Origin: Deltaproteobacteria bacterium
Lineage (GTDB): Bacteria > Bdellovibrionota_B > Oligoflexia > Oligoflexales > CAIYRB01
NCBI GenBank assembly: GCA_016874735.1
Contig: VGTI01000015.1
Coordinates: forward strand, 1-64,000
Direction of reading: 5' to 3'
DNA: 64,000 bases
Part shown: positions 43,336 to 51,793 of the stretch, piece by piece
Layout: each line of letters begins with the position of its first letter
Numbering within the stretch: the stretch's first letter is position 1
The notes under the pieces: model-generated
Database searches by the model: none
Seen by the model: the letters and a program-made list of their open reading frames with translations, nothing else
What the model was told of the DNA's origin: nothing
Program-made: the position numbers and the translations under genes

Positions 43336-44691
43336 GTGATCTACAACTCGATTCTTGAGACCATTGGCCGGACCCCACTCGTCAAGCTCAACCGTGTCGG
43401 GGCTAGTTTGCAATGTAACCTGTACGCCAAGTGCGAGTTTTTTAACCCAGGTGGTTCGATCAAAGATCGGATCGGCTACCAAATGGTTGCGGACGCTGAA
43501 CGCACCGGCCGCATCAAACCAGGCGACACCCTGATCGAACCCACGAGCGGCAACACGGGGATCGGCATAGCCATTGCCGGCGCTATCAGGGGCTACCGTA
43601 TCATCATCACCATGCCGGAAAAGATGAGCCGCGAGAAGCAAGTGATTCTCGAAGCGCTCGGCGCGGAAATCATCCGTACCCCGACCGACGCGGCTTGGGA
43701 CTCCCCCCTCAGTCACATTGGGGTGGCTAAGCGTCTGCAGAAGGAACTACCGAACGCCCACATCCTCGATCAATACTCAAACCCGTCCAACCCTAACGCT
43801 CACTATTACGGCACCGGCGTCGAAATTTTGGCTGACATGAACGACAAGATCGACATGATCGTCATGAGTGCGGGCACCGGTGGCACCATCACTGGCGTGG
43901 CCAAGAGGATCAAGGAGCGGTTACCCAACTGTAAAGTGGTGGGTGTTGACCCTGTGGGCTCGATCCTGGCAGGTCCGGGTCCTATCTGTTCCTATAAGGT
44001 CGAGGGGATAGGATATGACTTCATACCCGATGTACTTGATCGGAGCCTAGTCGACACCTGGGTCAAGACTGCAGATCGGGAGTCGTTCCAGATGGCGCGA
44101 CGCCTCATTGCCGAGGAGGGACTCCTCTGCGGTGGATCATGCGGCGCCGTGATGTACGCTGCACTCAAAGAGGCTAAGTCACTCGCCAAGGGGCAAAACT
44201 GCGTCGTCATACTACCTGATGGCGTGCGCAATTATATGACCAAATTCATCGACGACAAGTGGATGCGGGACAACCGCTTCACTGGTGTCAGCGCCATCGA
44301 GGGGCAGGTGGGACTGCTACTCAAATCCAAGCCGAACGTCATCAGCATGGTCCATACCGACACGGTGCGCGAGGCGATTGGATTGATGAAGGAGCGTGGT
44401 ATTTCACAAATACCTGTAACCCACGCCGGTAGCATTATTGGGATGGTGAAAGAGGGCGACCTACTAAGCTATCTGGCCAGCGGTGAAATCGGCTCCGACA
44501 CCATCCTCGGCGATGTGATGGACCGCAACGTACCGACGGTTGAGGAGTCTACTCCGGTCAGCGCGCTGCAAGAGATTCTCATGTACGCACCTTGTGCTGT
44601 GGTGATCGACGACAAGCGCCACCCACTGCACATTTTGACCAAGATTGATTTGGTAGATTGGCTAGTTAAGCATCCTGGTGCCAATAACTAG
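43336..44691 (+). CDS. cbs: cystathionine beta-synthase with C-terminal CBS pair
   Basis: PLP enzyme joining serine and homocysteine. The GTG at 43336 has GGAGGG 8 bases upstream and gives 451 aa starting MIYNSILETIGRTPLVKLNR. The PLP Lys is in FFNPGGSIKDRIGYQM; EPTSGNTGIGIA and SAGTGGTITGVAKRIKE are cofactor-binding segments. After residue ~330 a pair of CBS domains follows (VREAIGLMKERGISQIPVTHAG and VSALQEILMYAPCAVVIDD), the regulatory layout of eukaryotic-type CBS. A cysteine synthase activity is a possible alternative, but the CBS domains favour cystathionine synthesis. Confidence 0.88.
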   Translation: MIYNSILETIGRTPLVKLNRVGASLQCNLYAKCEFFNPGGSIKDRIGYQMVADAERTGRIKPGDTLIEPTSGNTGIGIAIAGAIRGYRIIITMPEKMSREKQVILEALGAEIIRTPTDAAWDSPLSHIGVAKRLQKELPNAHILDQYSNPSNPNAHYYGTGVEILADMNDKIDMIVMSAGTGGTITGVAKRIKERLPNCKVVGVDPVGSILAGPGPICSYKVEGIGYDFIPDVLDRSLVDTWVKTADRESFQMARRLIAEEGLLCGGSCGAVMYAALKEAKSLAKGQNCVVILPDGVRNYMTKFIDDKWMRDNRFTGVSAIEGQVGLLLKSKPNVISMVHTDTVREAIGLMKERGISQIPVTHAGSIIGMVKEGDLLSYLASGEIGSDTILGDVMDRNVPTVEESTPVSALQEILMYAPCAVVIDDKRHPLHILTKIDLVDWLVKHPGANN

Positions 44692-44698
44692 CTAGTGC

Positions 44699-45205
44699 TC
44701 AGGTAGCTTTAGCCTCGACGCGTCGCAGGGCATGCCGCCACAGCTGTTGCTGGGCGGTAATGTAGTCTTGATTGATGCGGCGCATCCGGACGGCTAACTC
44801 CTCGGCGCAGGCACGGTAAAAGCGCACCGAAACCTCGGGCGCCGCACTTTCCAACCAGACATGAAATCGCGTCGCATCCAGAGAGAACAGATCACAGGCC
44901 GTCTCGGCAATGACAGTAGCCGACCTTGGTGCATTATCTATCAGACTAAGCTCGCCAAAATTGGCTCCCTCTTCGAGCATAGCGAGCCGACTCATCGTGG
45001 TTGAGCCAGATTCGTTGCGGTAAATCGACACCCGTCCTGAAATAATCACGTAGAGGCCTCGCGTCGGCTCGCCTTCGATAATGACGTGAGCGTGAGGCTT
45101 GACCTGAATGATTTCACCAATGCTTGATATGGCCGTCAAATCGTCGTTGGTAAAGCGGGCAAATATACGAATCACCGAGAGATTAACCGGTGGTAGCGTA
45201 CTCAT
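44699..45205 (-). CDS. cyclic-nucleotide-binding domain protein
   Basis: 168 aa. A single cNMP-binding beta-roll is visible: GLYVIISGRVSIYR, then LEEGANFGELSLIDNAPRSATVIAE, which is the phosphate-binding cassette with its Glu and Arg. No DNA-binding helix follows; the C-terminal ~45 residues are helical. The ATG overlaps the stop of the FliF/FliG-like gene (ATGA), so the two are translated together. It may gate that membrane complex in response to cAMP or cGMP. A class III cyclase is encoded at 60705-62159. Confidence 0.85.
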   Translation of the reverse strand: MSTLPPVNLSVIRIFARFTNDDLTAISSIGEIIQVKPHAHVIIEGEPTRGLYVIISGRVSIYRNESGSTTMSRLAMLEEGANFGELSLIDNAPRSATVIAETACDLFSLDATRFHVWLESAAPEVSVRFYRACAEELAVRMRRINQDYITAQQQLWRHALRRVEAKAT

Positions 45206-47706
45206 GCCGCTACTCCCGTCATGTTATCGAGCTGATGATGCTCAACTGTCTCAGCGTGATCGATATCGGCCTCGGTACCAAATACCAGGTCATTGAGTGT
45301 GAGGAGGTTGATCGCGCCACTCTTAGCCAGGGCACGGATACGGCCTGTCAGTTTCATCTCGACAAAACGGTAATTCTGCTCGGCGCCAGTAAAGTTCTCC
45401 AGATCCTCAGTCCAGCTTGACGCCAGTTCCGTCGGAGCCTTGCTGAGGAGCAGCTCGCGTATATGCTCAGGAGCACTTGATAGGAACGTAAGTAAGTCTT
45501 CACGCTCCAGCCCAAGCACAATCTCGAGCAAGTGGCCGTCTTTAAGGTATGGCATCAGTTCAACAGTAACCAACTTGAGCTTGATGGCACGAGCAGCCTC
45601 GGTATTGGTGCGCATCAGATTCTGCATGAGTGATCTCTGCTCATCGAGCGAGGCTTTGTCCATCAGGTCAAAGAGAATCTCCGAAGACCTCAGGTTTTCC
45701 ACATCGAATTCAGGGCGCGCGCTGACTTTACGTTGTAGGGCCACGGCGATATTGGCCAAGAATTCCTTGGGAATTGGCTCACCGCGGCAAAGCTCCTGCA
45801 TCAGATCAATCTTAGGCTGGCCGGTATACATCTCAAAAACCGCACGTCGACGCTTGGGATCAAGCTGCGTCATGACGATGGCTTGCACTTTGGGTTTCTC
45901 ATCGATGATCAAATTGTAAATCTGTACGGCATCGAGCTGCTGCAAGAACTCAAACCGCTCGACAGCCTTACGGGTAAGCACCCGGATTTCATTGGCTGTA
46001 ACCCGCGTCTTCAAAGCTGTGAGCAGGCGGAATTCCTGCTCAGGTGTGAATTCAAAAGTCGACTTGTGATAAAACTCGCTAAGCTCGTAGAGCTCCCGCT
46101 GTAAGTTCGGGTCAGCCAAGAGCTCGAATACGACCAACTGTCCAAACAGATGCACATATTTGGCAGTAGCCTCGATGCCGTCCTCACTTAACAGTCGCGA
46201 AAAAGTCTCTTTTGCAAGGCGCGGGTGCTCGACAAAAATTTTGTTTAATTCAGCACGCAGATCCTCATTCTTAAGACGCAGAGCAATGTCTTTGCGACCA
46301 GCATCATCCGTATCCTCGGTGGCATGGCTCACCTGGAGCGAATCGTTGGCAGGCTTTTCCGCCTGCCCCACGGCTCGCAGTGATTTGCCCTGCGCCTCAT
46401 ACATCATGAGATTCGCATCACGGTTAGCACGTGCATAACGCATGAGGACAAATAGGATCATCCCAACGAGCAGCATAAACCCGGCCAGGTAGGACATCCA
46501 TTGCCAGACGGGAACCGCGCGGAATTTATCCTCCGCATTTAAAGTCGCAAGCCGGTCGCTAGTTTGTTTGTCGATCTCGGACTTTGAGGACGACGAGTCT
46601 TTGCTGAGCAACTTTTGATCCGATTGTGACTGGAATTTGGCGCTGGACTCTTCTTTAGAAATCTCACGCATCGTCGAGTTATTGGTGTTTTGCTGCGTTG
46701 TGGCACTATCGTTCCGCGAGCTTGTGTGCGTGCTGTTGGTGTTACTGCTGGAGCTAGAGTTAGAGGATTGCGACGTCGAGCTATTGGTGAGCGTCGTGAC
46801 GATCTCTTTGGTTCCAGCAAGCTCTCGGAAGATTTTTAAGGTTTGGCGCAGTTTTTCCAAACCATAGGGATCGCCACCGTCTTTCTTGTCACGTTCTTGC
46901 TGGCGTGCGTAGGAGTCCGGGAAGGGTGCCACGTCGATATTCAGGTGCACGGGCTTAGCAAATTTGGTTTTGGCTTCGATCAGGTTGGTGATACGCGCAC
47001 GATGCTTTGCGGGCAAGCTTTCATTCATGGCCACTTCAATGTCGATACTAGAGACGAGCAGGATGGCATCACTGCTGCGATCACGTACCAACTCCTCGAC
47101 TTGATGGACCGATGCTTCGTCTGGGGTGACCAGTTTGCCGTCTACGGTCACATGCGACAGTACACAGTCCTCCGGGCAATAGAGGTCAAGAACCTTACTG
47201 ACAGCCTCGGTCATACGACGTTCAAGATCGCTCCGGAGCTGTTCCTCTTTAGCTGCGGATTGACCAAACTGCGGGATAGTAACAGGGCGCCAAACGATAT
47301 CTACCGGCACACCAAGATCCTGCACATTAGTATGCAAGATTTTCATGAGCCGATCGCGGTTCACACTACTGACGCGGTCATCGACCTGCACTCCGGCCGT
47401 AACGCGGCTAACGTTGATGATACGAGCGGGAGGTGTACCTTCGACTCCTTCGAATCCTATATCATCAGATTCGATCATGTCCTCGTCGATGATCACATTA
47501 ACGTCGACGATTGCACAGGCCTCTTTGCAGTATTGAGACAGCAGTGGGGCTAAACGATTTTTTACGTTCTGCACCATCTCTTGTTTGACACGATCGATGC
47601 TTGCTGCCTGAGCAAAAAGCACGGAACTCGCGAGGCTAAAAACAAGGACCAGCGCCGCTTTGATGCACGCTTGCTGTCCTAATTTTTGCCGCCCGTTATA
47701 GTACAC
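45202..47706 (-). CDS. membrane protein with FliF-like periplasmic and FliG-like cytoplasmic parts
   Basis: 834 aa from a GTG with AGGAG 6 bases upstream. Residues 1-35 are a signal peptide. The periplasmic part has two similar halves, each with YCxxxC (C60/C64 and C177/C181) followed by a beta-strand region, reminiscent of FliF ring-building domains. A Ser/Asn/Thr-rich linker (308-380) leads to one membrane helix (about 398-423). The cytoplasmic part ends in a FliG-like region: FliG-M-like around 600-665 (IDEKPKVQAIVMTQLDPKRRR) and FliG-C-like around 670-800 (SEILFDLMD ... GHLLEIVLGLEREDLLTFL ... SWTEDLE). FliG is normally a soluble rotor protein without a membrane anchor. No other flagellar gene is near. 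Function unknown; a motor or ring anchor is conceivable. Confidence 0.65.
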   Translation of the reverse strand: MYYNGRQKLGQQACIKAALVLVFSLASSVLFAQAASIDRVKQEMVQNVKNRLAPLLSQYCKEACAIVDVNVIIDEDMIESDDIGFEGVEGTPPARIINVSRVTAGVQVDDRVSSVNRDRLMKILHTNVQDLGVPVDIVWRPVTIPQFGQSAAKEEQLRSDLERRMTEAVSKVLDLYCPEDCVLSHVTVDGKLVTPDEASVHQVEELVRDRSSDAILLVSSIDIEVAMNESLPAKHRARITNLIEAKTKFAKPVHLNIDVAPFPDSYARQQERDKKDGGDPYGLEKLRQTLKIFRELAGTKEIVTTLTNSSTSQSSNSSSSSNTNSTHTSSRNDSATTQQNTNNSTMREISKEESSAKFQSQSDQKLLSKDSSSSKSEIDKQTSDRLATLNAEDKFRAVPVWQWMSYLAGFMLLVGMILFVLMRYARANRDANLMMYEAQGKSLRAVGQAEKPANDSLQVSHATEDTDDAGRKDIALRLKNEDLRAELNKIFVEHPRLAKETFSRLLSEDGIEATAKYVHLFGQLVVFELLADPNLQRELYELSEFYHKSTFEFTPEQEFRLLTALKTRVTANEIRVLTRKAVERFEFLQQLDAVQIYNLIIDEKPKVQAIVMTQLDPKRRRAVFEMYTGQPKIDLMQELCRGEPIPKEFLANIAVALQRKVSARPEFDVENLRSSEILFDLMDKASLDEQRSLMQNLMRTNTEAARAIKLKLVTVELMPYLKDGHLLEIVLGLEREDLLTFLSSAPEHIRELLLSKAPTELASSWTEDLENFTGAEQNYRFVEMKLTGRIRALAKSGAINLLTLNDLVFGTEADIDHAETVEHHQLDNMTGVAA

Positions 47707-47781
47707 GGATGTCTCCTGAAAGGCTTTACCCTCATCTGAGACATCGGCATCTAAATCTGGAACTTAACGGGAAAAATTTGC

Positions 47782-48801
47782 CTACTTGGCGACAGCTTTC
47801 TGAACGACCTTCTCAAAATCAGCTAGGTCGTGACTTTTTACGCGACGACCACCGATATAGATGGCTGGAGTACCAGTGACACCCAATCTGTCACCCTCTG
47901 CTTTAGACTTGGCCACTCGTGCACGAGCTGCCGGACTCTGCAAGCAGCTAGCGAACTTAGACTCGTCTAGCTTCAGGGTCTTAGCTAGGTTGGTAGCAGC
48001 CTCGCTGCTGGCAAGATCTTGTTGTTTCTCAAACGCCAGATCATGGAATTCCCAAAACTTCCCCTGCTCCCCAGCGCAATAAGCGCCTTGGGCTATGAGC
48101 TCCGACGACGCTCCTTTAATGGGATAGTCCATAAAAACCAGCTTAACTTTATCGGGATGCTTTTTAACCAACTCGTCGAGCGTTGGCGCGACCATCTTAC
48201 AGTGGGGGCACTGGTAGTCAGCAAACTCTACGACCGTCACTTTTGCTTTGGCACTGCCTCGAACAGGCAGATCCTTCGTATCCACCTGGACTAAGGGAGC
48301 GTCTGGTTCTTTGATCAATAGTACAAGCTTGCCATCAGTTTTAAGTTTGGTTAGCAGCGCCTCGCGCTTTTCCCGCAGTCCCTGCTCACGAAGTAGACCT
48401 TTAATCTCACCGGCAACTTTATCGAAGGTGTAGCCAGGCGGGATGCGGCTCTTGTTTTGTTCAAACCACTCGGTCGCCTGTTTGTCGGTAGGCTCTGGTA
48501 CGGCAAGCAAGGTGGCTTCCAGCTCGGCTTTAGTTTTGCCTGCTTTTTTGGCCTCTTCCGTCAAATACACATTGAGTGCTGCCTGCTGTAGCAATGCTGC
48601 TCGCTTCGCATACTCCTCTGTCTCGATATCAAACAGGCTCTGCTGATCTGCCGTCGCAAGATCGCTCGCCTTGTATACTTTGGCACCGTATTTAAAAACT
48701 TGTGCCTGGGCCGCAACGGGCCTTACTGCCGCACCAGCAGTAACTAGGACAGTGAGTAGGCCAAATCTCGTAATCATCTGATGATTTATCCGACCGCTCA
48801 T
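47782..48801 (-). CDS. SurA-like/DsbA-like thiol-disulfide oxidoreductase
   Basis: 339-aa exported protein; GGAG stands 6 bases before the ATG and a signal peptide (FGLLTVLVTAGAAVRPVAAQA) follows. Residues ~35-160 are helical and resemble the N-domain of SurA/PpiC-type chaperones. From ~170 a thioredoxin-like domain begins (KVTVVEFADYQCPHC): CPHC is the DsbA-type active site. TGTPAIYIGG supplies the cis-Pro loop. It is 75 bases from the FliF/FliG-like gene, whose periplasmic part has two Cys pairs it might oxidise. Related DsbA fusions occur in other deltaproteobacterial lineages. Confidence 0.85.
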   Translation of the reverse strand: MSGRINHQMITRFGLLTVLVTAGAAVRPVAAQAQVFKYGAKVYKASDLATADQQSLFDIETEEYAKRAALLQQAALNVYLTEEAKKAGKTKAELEATLLAVPEPTDKQATEWFEQNKSRIPPGYTFDKVAGEIKGLLREQGLREKREALLTKLKTDGKLVLLIKEPDAPLVQVDTKDLPVRGSAKAKVTVVEFADYQCPHCKMVAPTLDELVKKHPDKVKLVFMDYPIKGASSELIAQGAYCAGEQGKFWEFHDLAFEKQQDLASSEAATNLAKTLKLDESKFASCLQSPAARARVAKSKAEGDRLGVTGTPAIYIGGRRVKSHDLADFEKVVQKAVAK

Positions 48802-48818
48802 GCACGACTCCGACTAAT

Positions 48819-49865
48819 TTAGAGGCTAGGTGTCTTTTTTTCTTGGTGCACCGTACCGGGTACAGCTGCCGACAGGAGGGCAAGCTCGGCATCCGTGAAC
48901 GTCATGAATTCGAAGCGACGGTTCTCAAAAACTTCGCGACGGATCGCCCAGCCACCGTTGTCGTTACGCTCCCAGTAGAGAGCCTTACGGCCAATCGACG
49001 TGAAGCGCTGGTCCCCATGAAAGTCTTGGTTGAAAAAGGCCACTGCATATTTGGGGTGGGTGACCACGCGTAGGTTGTCAAAGGAGACTTTCATATTCCG
49101 GTAGCTATCGAAAACGCGACGCTTAAAGTCGGCATAACCGGCGAGATCCATCTTACCGAAACGGAAGTCTGTCCGGTAAAATTTGACGTAGTCGTCAATC
49201 TTGCGGTCTGCCCAAGCCTGCATCCACCCCCGCGTCAGTTTCTCAACGGTCTGGAGGTCTTCGGACTTGTTGACATCGTTAACGTCCTTGGCGATCACCA
49301 CCACGCCCTGATAGCCCTTGAGCCAATTAGCCAGACTAGAGATGTCAGCATTGTAGAAAGCAACGCAACCCTCTGTCACTTTGGCCTCATCAACGCGCCC
49401 GTCGTGCTCGACGCCATGCAACCAGATGCCGTGGCCTGTCTTACCCGAGGCACGATCGATCGGATTTGGAAAATCTATGGGGATAGCCTTACGCCCATAT
49501 TTGATCGGTAGTTTTTCGTCTACGATGTGACTTTGAGCAAAGTAGATACCCTCAGGAGTACGGTTATCACCCTCTTGCTGCTTGTCACCCTCGGCCTTAC
49601 CTATGGCAATGCGAAACCTCTTGAGCAACGACGACGACTGGGGATCTTGAGGCCAAGTCTTGAGCTCTGCCTGCAGCGCCTTTTTGTCGACAGTCAAAAT
49701 GATCATGTCAGTGTGGCGCCCCACCGTCGGGCTAGCCGCGACTTGAGTCGTTTGCGGCGGCTGAGGCGGCTCGGCATTTGCCGCCGCAGGGGACATAAGT
49801 TCTGTCATTAAAAAGGCACCGCTGGCGATAACCAGACGCATTGCCAAGTGCGAGCTAACTGTCAT
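48819..49865 (-). CDS. L,D-transpeptidase (YkuD) with NTF2-like domain
   Basis: 348 aa with a signal peptide (LVIASGAFLMTELMSPAAANA). The catalytic YkuD domain (about 50-195) has TPEGIY, GIWLHGVEHDGR and the signature KVTEGCVAFYNADI, with the nucleophile Cys. In most family members the residue before GC is Ser (SxGCVR); here it is Glu. The C-terminal half (TRGWMQAWADRKIDDYVKFY) has an NTF2/SnoaL-like fold often attached to such enzymes. It probably forms 3-3 cross-links or anchors proteins to peptidoglycan. It is followed by the DsbA-like gene 17 bases later. Confidence 0.88.
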   Translation of the reverse strand: MTVSSHLAMRLVIASGAFLMTELMSPAAANAEPPQPPQTTQVAASPTVGRHTDMIILTVDKKALQAELKTWPQDPQSSSLLKRFRIAIGKAEGDKQQEGDNRTPEGIYFAQSHIVDEKLPIKYGRKAIPIDFPNPIDRASGKTGHGIWLHGVEHDGRVDEAKVTEGCVAFYNADISSLANWLKGYQGVVVIAKDVNDVNKSEDLQTVEKLTRGWMQAWADRKIDDYVKFYRTDFRFGKMDLAGYADFKRRVFDSYRNMKVSFDNLRVVTHPKYAVAFFNQDFHGDQRFTSIGRKALYWERNDNGGWAIRREVFENRRFEFMTFTDAELALLSAAVPGTVHQEKKTPSL

Positions 49866-49931
49866 GGCTCGAATGACTCCAACAGAATCTGGGTAAAGTA
49901 GTTCATTTCATATTCTTACTTAATACTAACT

Positions 49932-50975
49932 TCATCTCAAGTCCCAGCGAAAAGGCGCGAGAGCCTCTAATAATGCAAAAAAATCGGCAGGAACGTCAGC
50001 CTTAAAGCTAAGTTGGATCCCACTCACCGGATGTTTTAAGTCAAGACGCGCCGCGTGTAACATTTGACGTGAAATATTAGCTACTTGTGATCGAATTTGG
50101 GCAGGGAACACAAGCGGCAGCTGTAGGGGCCAATGGTAGAGGGGGTCGCCAACCACCGCCATCCCTAGGGCTTTGGCGTGGACCCTGATCTGATGGGTGC
50201 GCCCTGTGTAGAGACGCACCCGTGCCAGAGTCAGACGCTGACCGAAGACAGCCTCGCGGCTAAACTGCGACTTGGCCAATCGTGGGCGCGAGGGACGCTT
50301 ACGTTCGGGGGTGAGATGATATTCAGCCTCAGTCATCGAGGCCATCCGCAGCCGATGCGTCGGGTCCCGGTACAGGTAACTCGCGTAATTAATCTGCGCG
50401 TCACCCATCATGCCATCGAGCAGAGCAACATACTCGCGCACCAAAGTGTCTTTGTCCTGAAACTGCTGGGCTAAGGCTGCGTGGGCTCGGTCGGTCTTGG
50501 CACATACCATGACACCCGTCGTATCTTTATCCAGGCGATGGACTATACCTGGACGCATGGCATCGGTGCCGCCACCAGAACTCAGCTCACGGCAGTGATG
50601 GAGTAAGCCCTGCACGAGGGTCGGACCGGTGTCACCAGCACCTGGATGCACGGTCAATCCTGCCGGCTTGTTGAGGACTAGCATGTGCTCGTCTTCGTAC
50701 AAAATGTCCAGAGTCATCGCCACTGGTTCAAGGGGAGACGGTGCTGCTGACTGTCCCCACTGCACCTGGATCTCACTACCTGCAACGGTCAGGTCCCGCG
50801 CGCGAGCAATCTCCCCGTCAACGGTGACGGCACCCGTAGCGATGAGCTGCTGCACTTTCGACCGGCTCATAGCGGTCGTAGATGCGGCTAACTTGGTCAG
50901 AAAAATATCGAGGCGCTGCCCCGCATCCTCCGCCCCAACGACAACTTGGGCTATCCCTTGCGGTTCGCTTGCCAA
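49932..50975 (-). CDS. rluD: 23S rRNA pseudouridine synthase, RluD type
   Basis: 347 aa. An S4 RNA-binding domain (RLDIFLTKLAASTTAMSRSKVQQLIATGAVTVDG) leads into the catalytic domain with PGIVHRLDKDTTGVMV and its catalytic Asp. RLYTGRTHQIRVHAKALGMAVVGDPLY is the other diagnostic segment. RluA/RluC relatives share these motifs; RluD is favoured by length and the S4 domain. The TTG start at 50975 lies inside the end of the upstream gene (25 bases overlap), with GAGG before it. Confidence 0.88.
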   Translation of the reverse strand: MASEPQGIAQVVVGAEDAGQRLDIFLTKLAASTTAMSRSKVQQLIATGAVTVDGEIARARDLTVAGSEIQVQWGQSAAPSPLEPVAMTLDILYEDEHMLVLNKPAGLTVHPGAGDTGPTLVQGLLHHCRELSSGGGTDAMRPGIVHRLDKDTTGVMVCAKTDRAHAALAQQFQDKDTLVREYVALLDGMMGDAQINYASYLYRDPTHRLRMASMTEAEYHLTPERKRPSRPRLAKSQFSREAVFGQRLTLARVRLYTGRTHQIRVHAKALGMAVVGDPLYHWPLQLPLVFPAQIRSQVANISRQMLHAARLDLKHPVSGIQLSFKADVPADFFALLEALAPFRWDLR

Positions 50976-51778
50976 TCAATCAGCCTCGTCGAAAACGCTG
51001 CCACCAATTTATCCGTCTCTGGGAGGTCGAGAAAGCGACAATAACTACGGAGGAAGCCTTTGACAAATACGGCCTGCGGCAGACGGTCAAAGCGGTTGGC
51101 TTCCATGGCCTGGATGTAGCCTATACTCACCTTGGTACGCTCGGAAATCTCCTCCTCGCTGACACCACAAGCTTCCCGCAACCGCCTAAGCACATCGCCG
51201 TCACCGGGATCGCCCGACTGCAAGATCTCGAATAGTTTCTCCTTCAACTGGGGAGAATCAGTACCCGGCGCCTTGAGCTTGACGATCGGAAGCATAGAAC
51301 GTGTGGTCCGAATGACGGCCTCGATCCTCGTGTCACTCTCGTCATCCGTCGGCGTCCCAAAGGGAACCGATGCGGCTAAATCACCGCCCACCGAACCACC
51401 CAGAGTTGCTGCCACAAGGTCATCCTGCGAAAACCCAGTAGGCACCTGATTCACAGCCCCCTGACGGGCTTGCGGTGTGCGTTTGATCCCGTACTCTTTG
51501 TCATAAGCGCGACGCGCCACATCATCACTCAAAACGCGGAAGGCAGCCTCAATTTGGGCGAGCTGAGCGGTGGCCTCGTCTTCAGACAACAGTGAATAAA
51601 GCGCCGCACTGCCCGAACCGTAGGCATTCTTGAGGCGTAAATAGGCCTCGCGGATTGTCATGCGTGAGGCATTAGGATCGACATCCAGCACGCGGTAGTA
51701 ATTGACGTCCGCCCCGTCGCCTTGCTCATGTGAGGCCGACGACTGGCTGCCAAAGGCATTCGGTTCGGTGTACTGCAC
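50951..51778 (-). CDS. degenerate J-domain plus RodZ-type HTH protein
   Basis: 275 aa. Residues ~27-95 match a DnaJ domain (NYYRVLDVDPNASRMTIREAYLRLKNAYG ... AFRVLSDDVARRAYDKEYG). The HPD tripeptide that stimulates DnaK is absent, so chaperone activity is unlikely. Residues ~195-270 form an HTH of the RodZ/HTH_25 type (LRRLREACGVSEEEISERTKVSIGYIQAMEANRFDRLP), often found in cell-shape or division proteins. There is no membrane helix. Its upstream neighbour is a MinD-like ATPase, 15 bases away. A role in cell polarity or division is inferred from this pairing. Confidence 0.75.
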   Translation of the reverse strand: MQYTEPNAFGSQSSASHEQGDGADVNYYRVLDVDPNASRMTIREAYLRLKNAYGSGSAALYSLLSEDEATAQLAQIEAAFRVLSDDVARRAYDKEYGIKRTPQARQGAVNQVPTGFSQDDLVAATLGGSVGGDLAASVPFGTPTDDESDTRIEAVIRTTRSMLPIVKLKAPGTDSPQLKEKLFEILQSGDPGDGDVLRRLREACGVSEEEISERTKVSIGYIQAMEANRFDRLPQAVFVKGFLRSYCRFLDLPETDKLVAAFSTRLIDWQANRKG

Positions 51779-51793
51779 AATCTCTCCCCTTCG

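Noticed and set aside
45202-47706. Ordinary flagellar fliG or fliF
   Set aside because: The combination of signal peptide, single membrane helix and FliG-like end is unlike either, and no flagellar gene is near.
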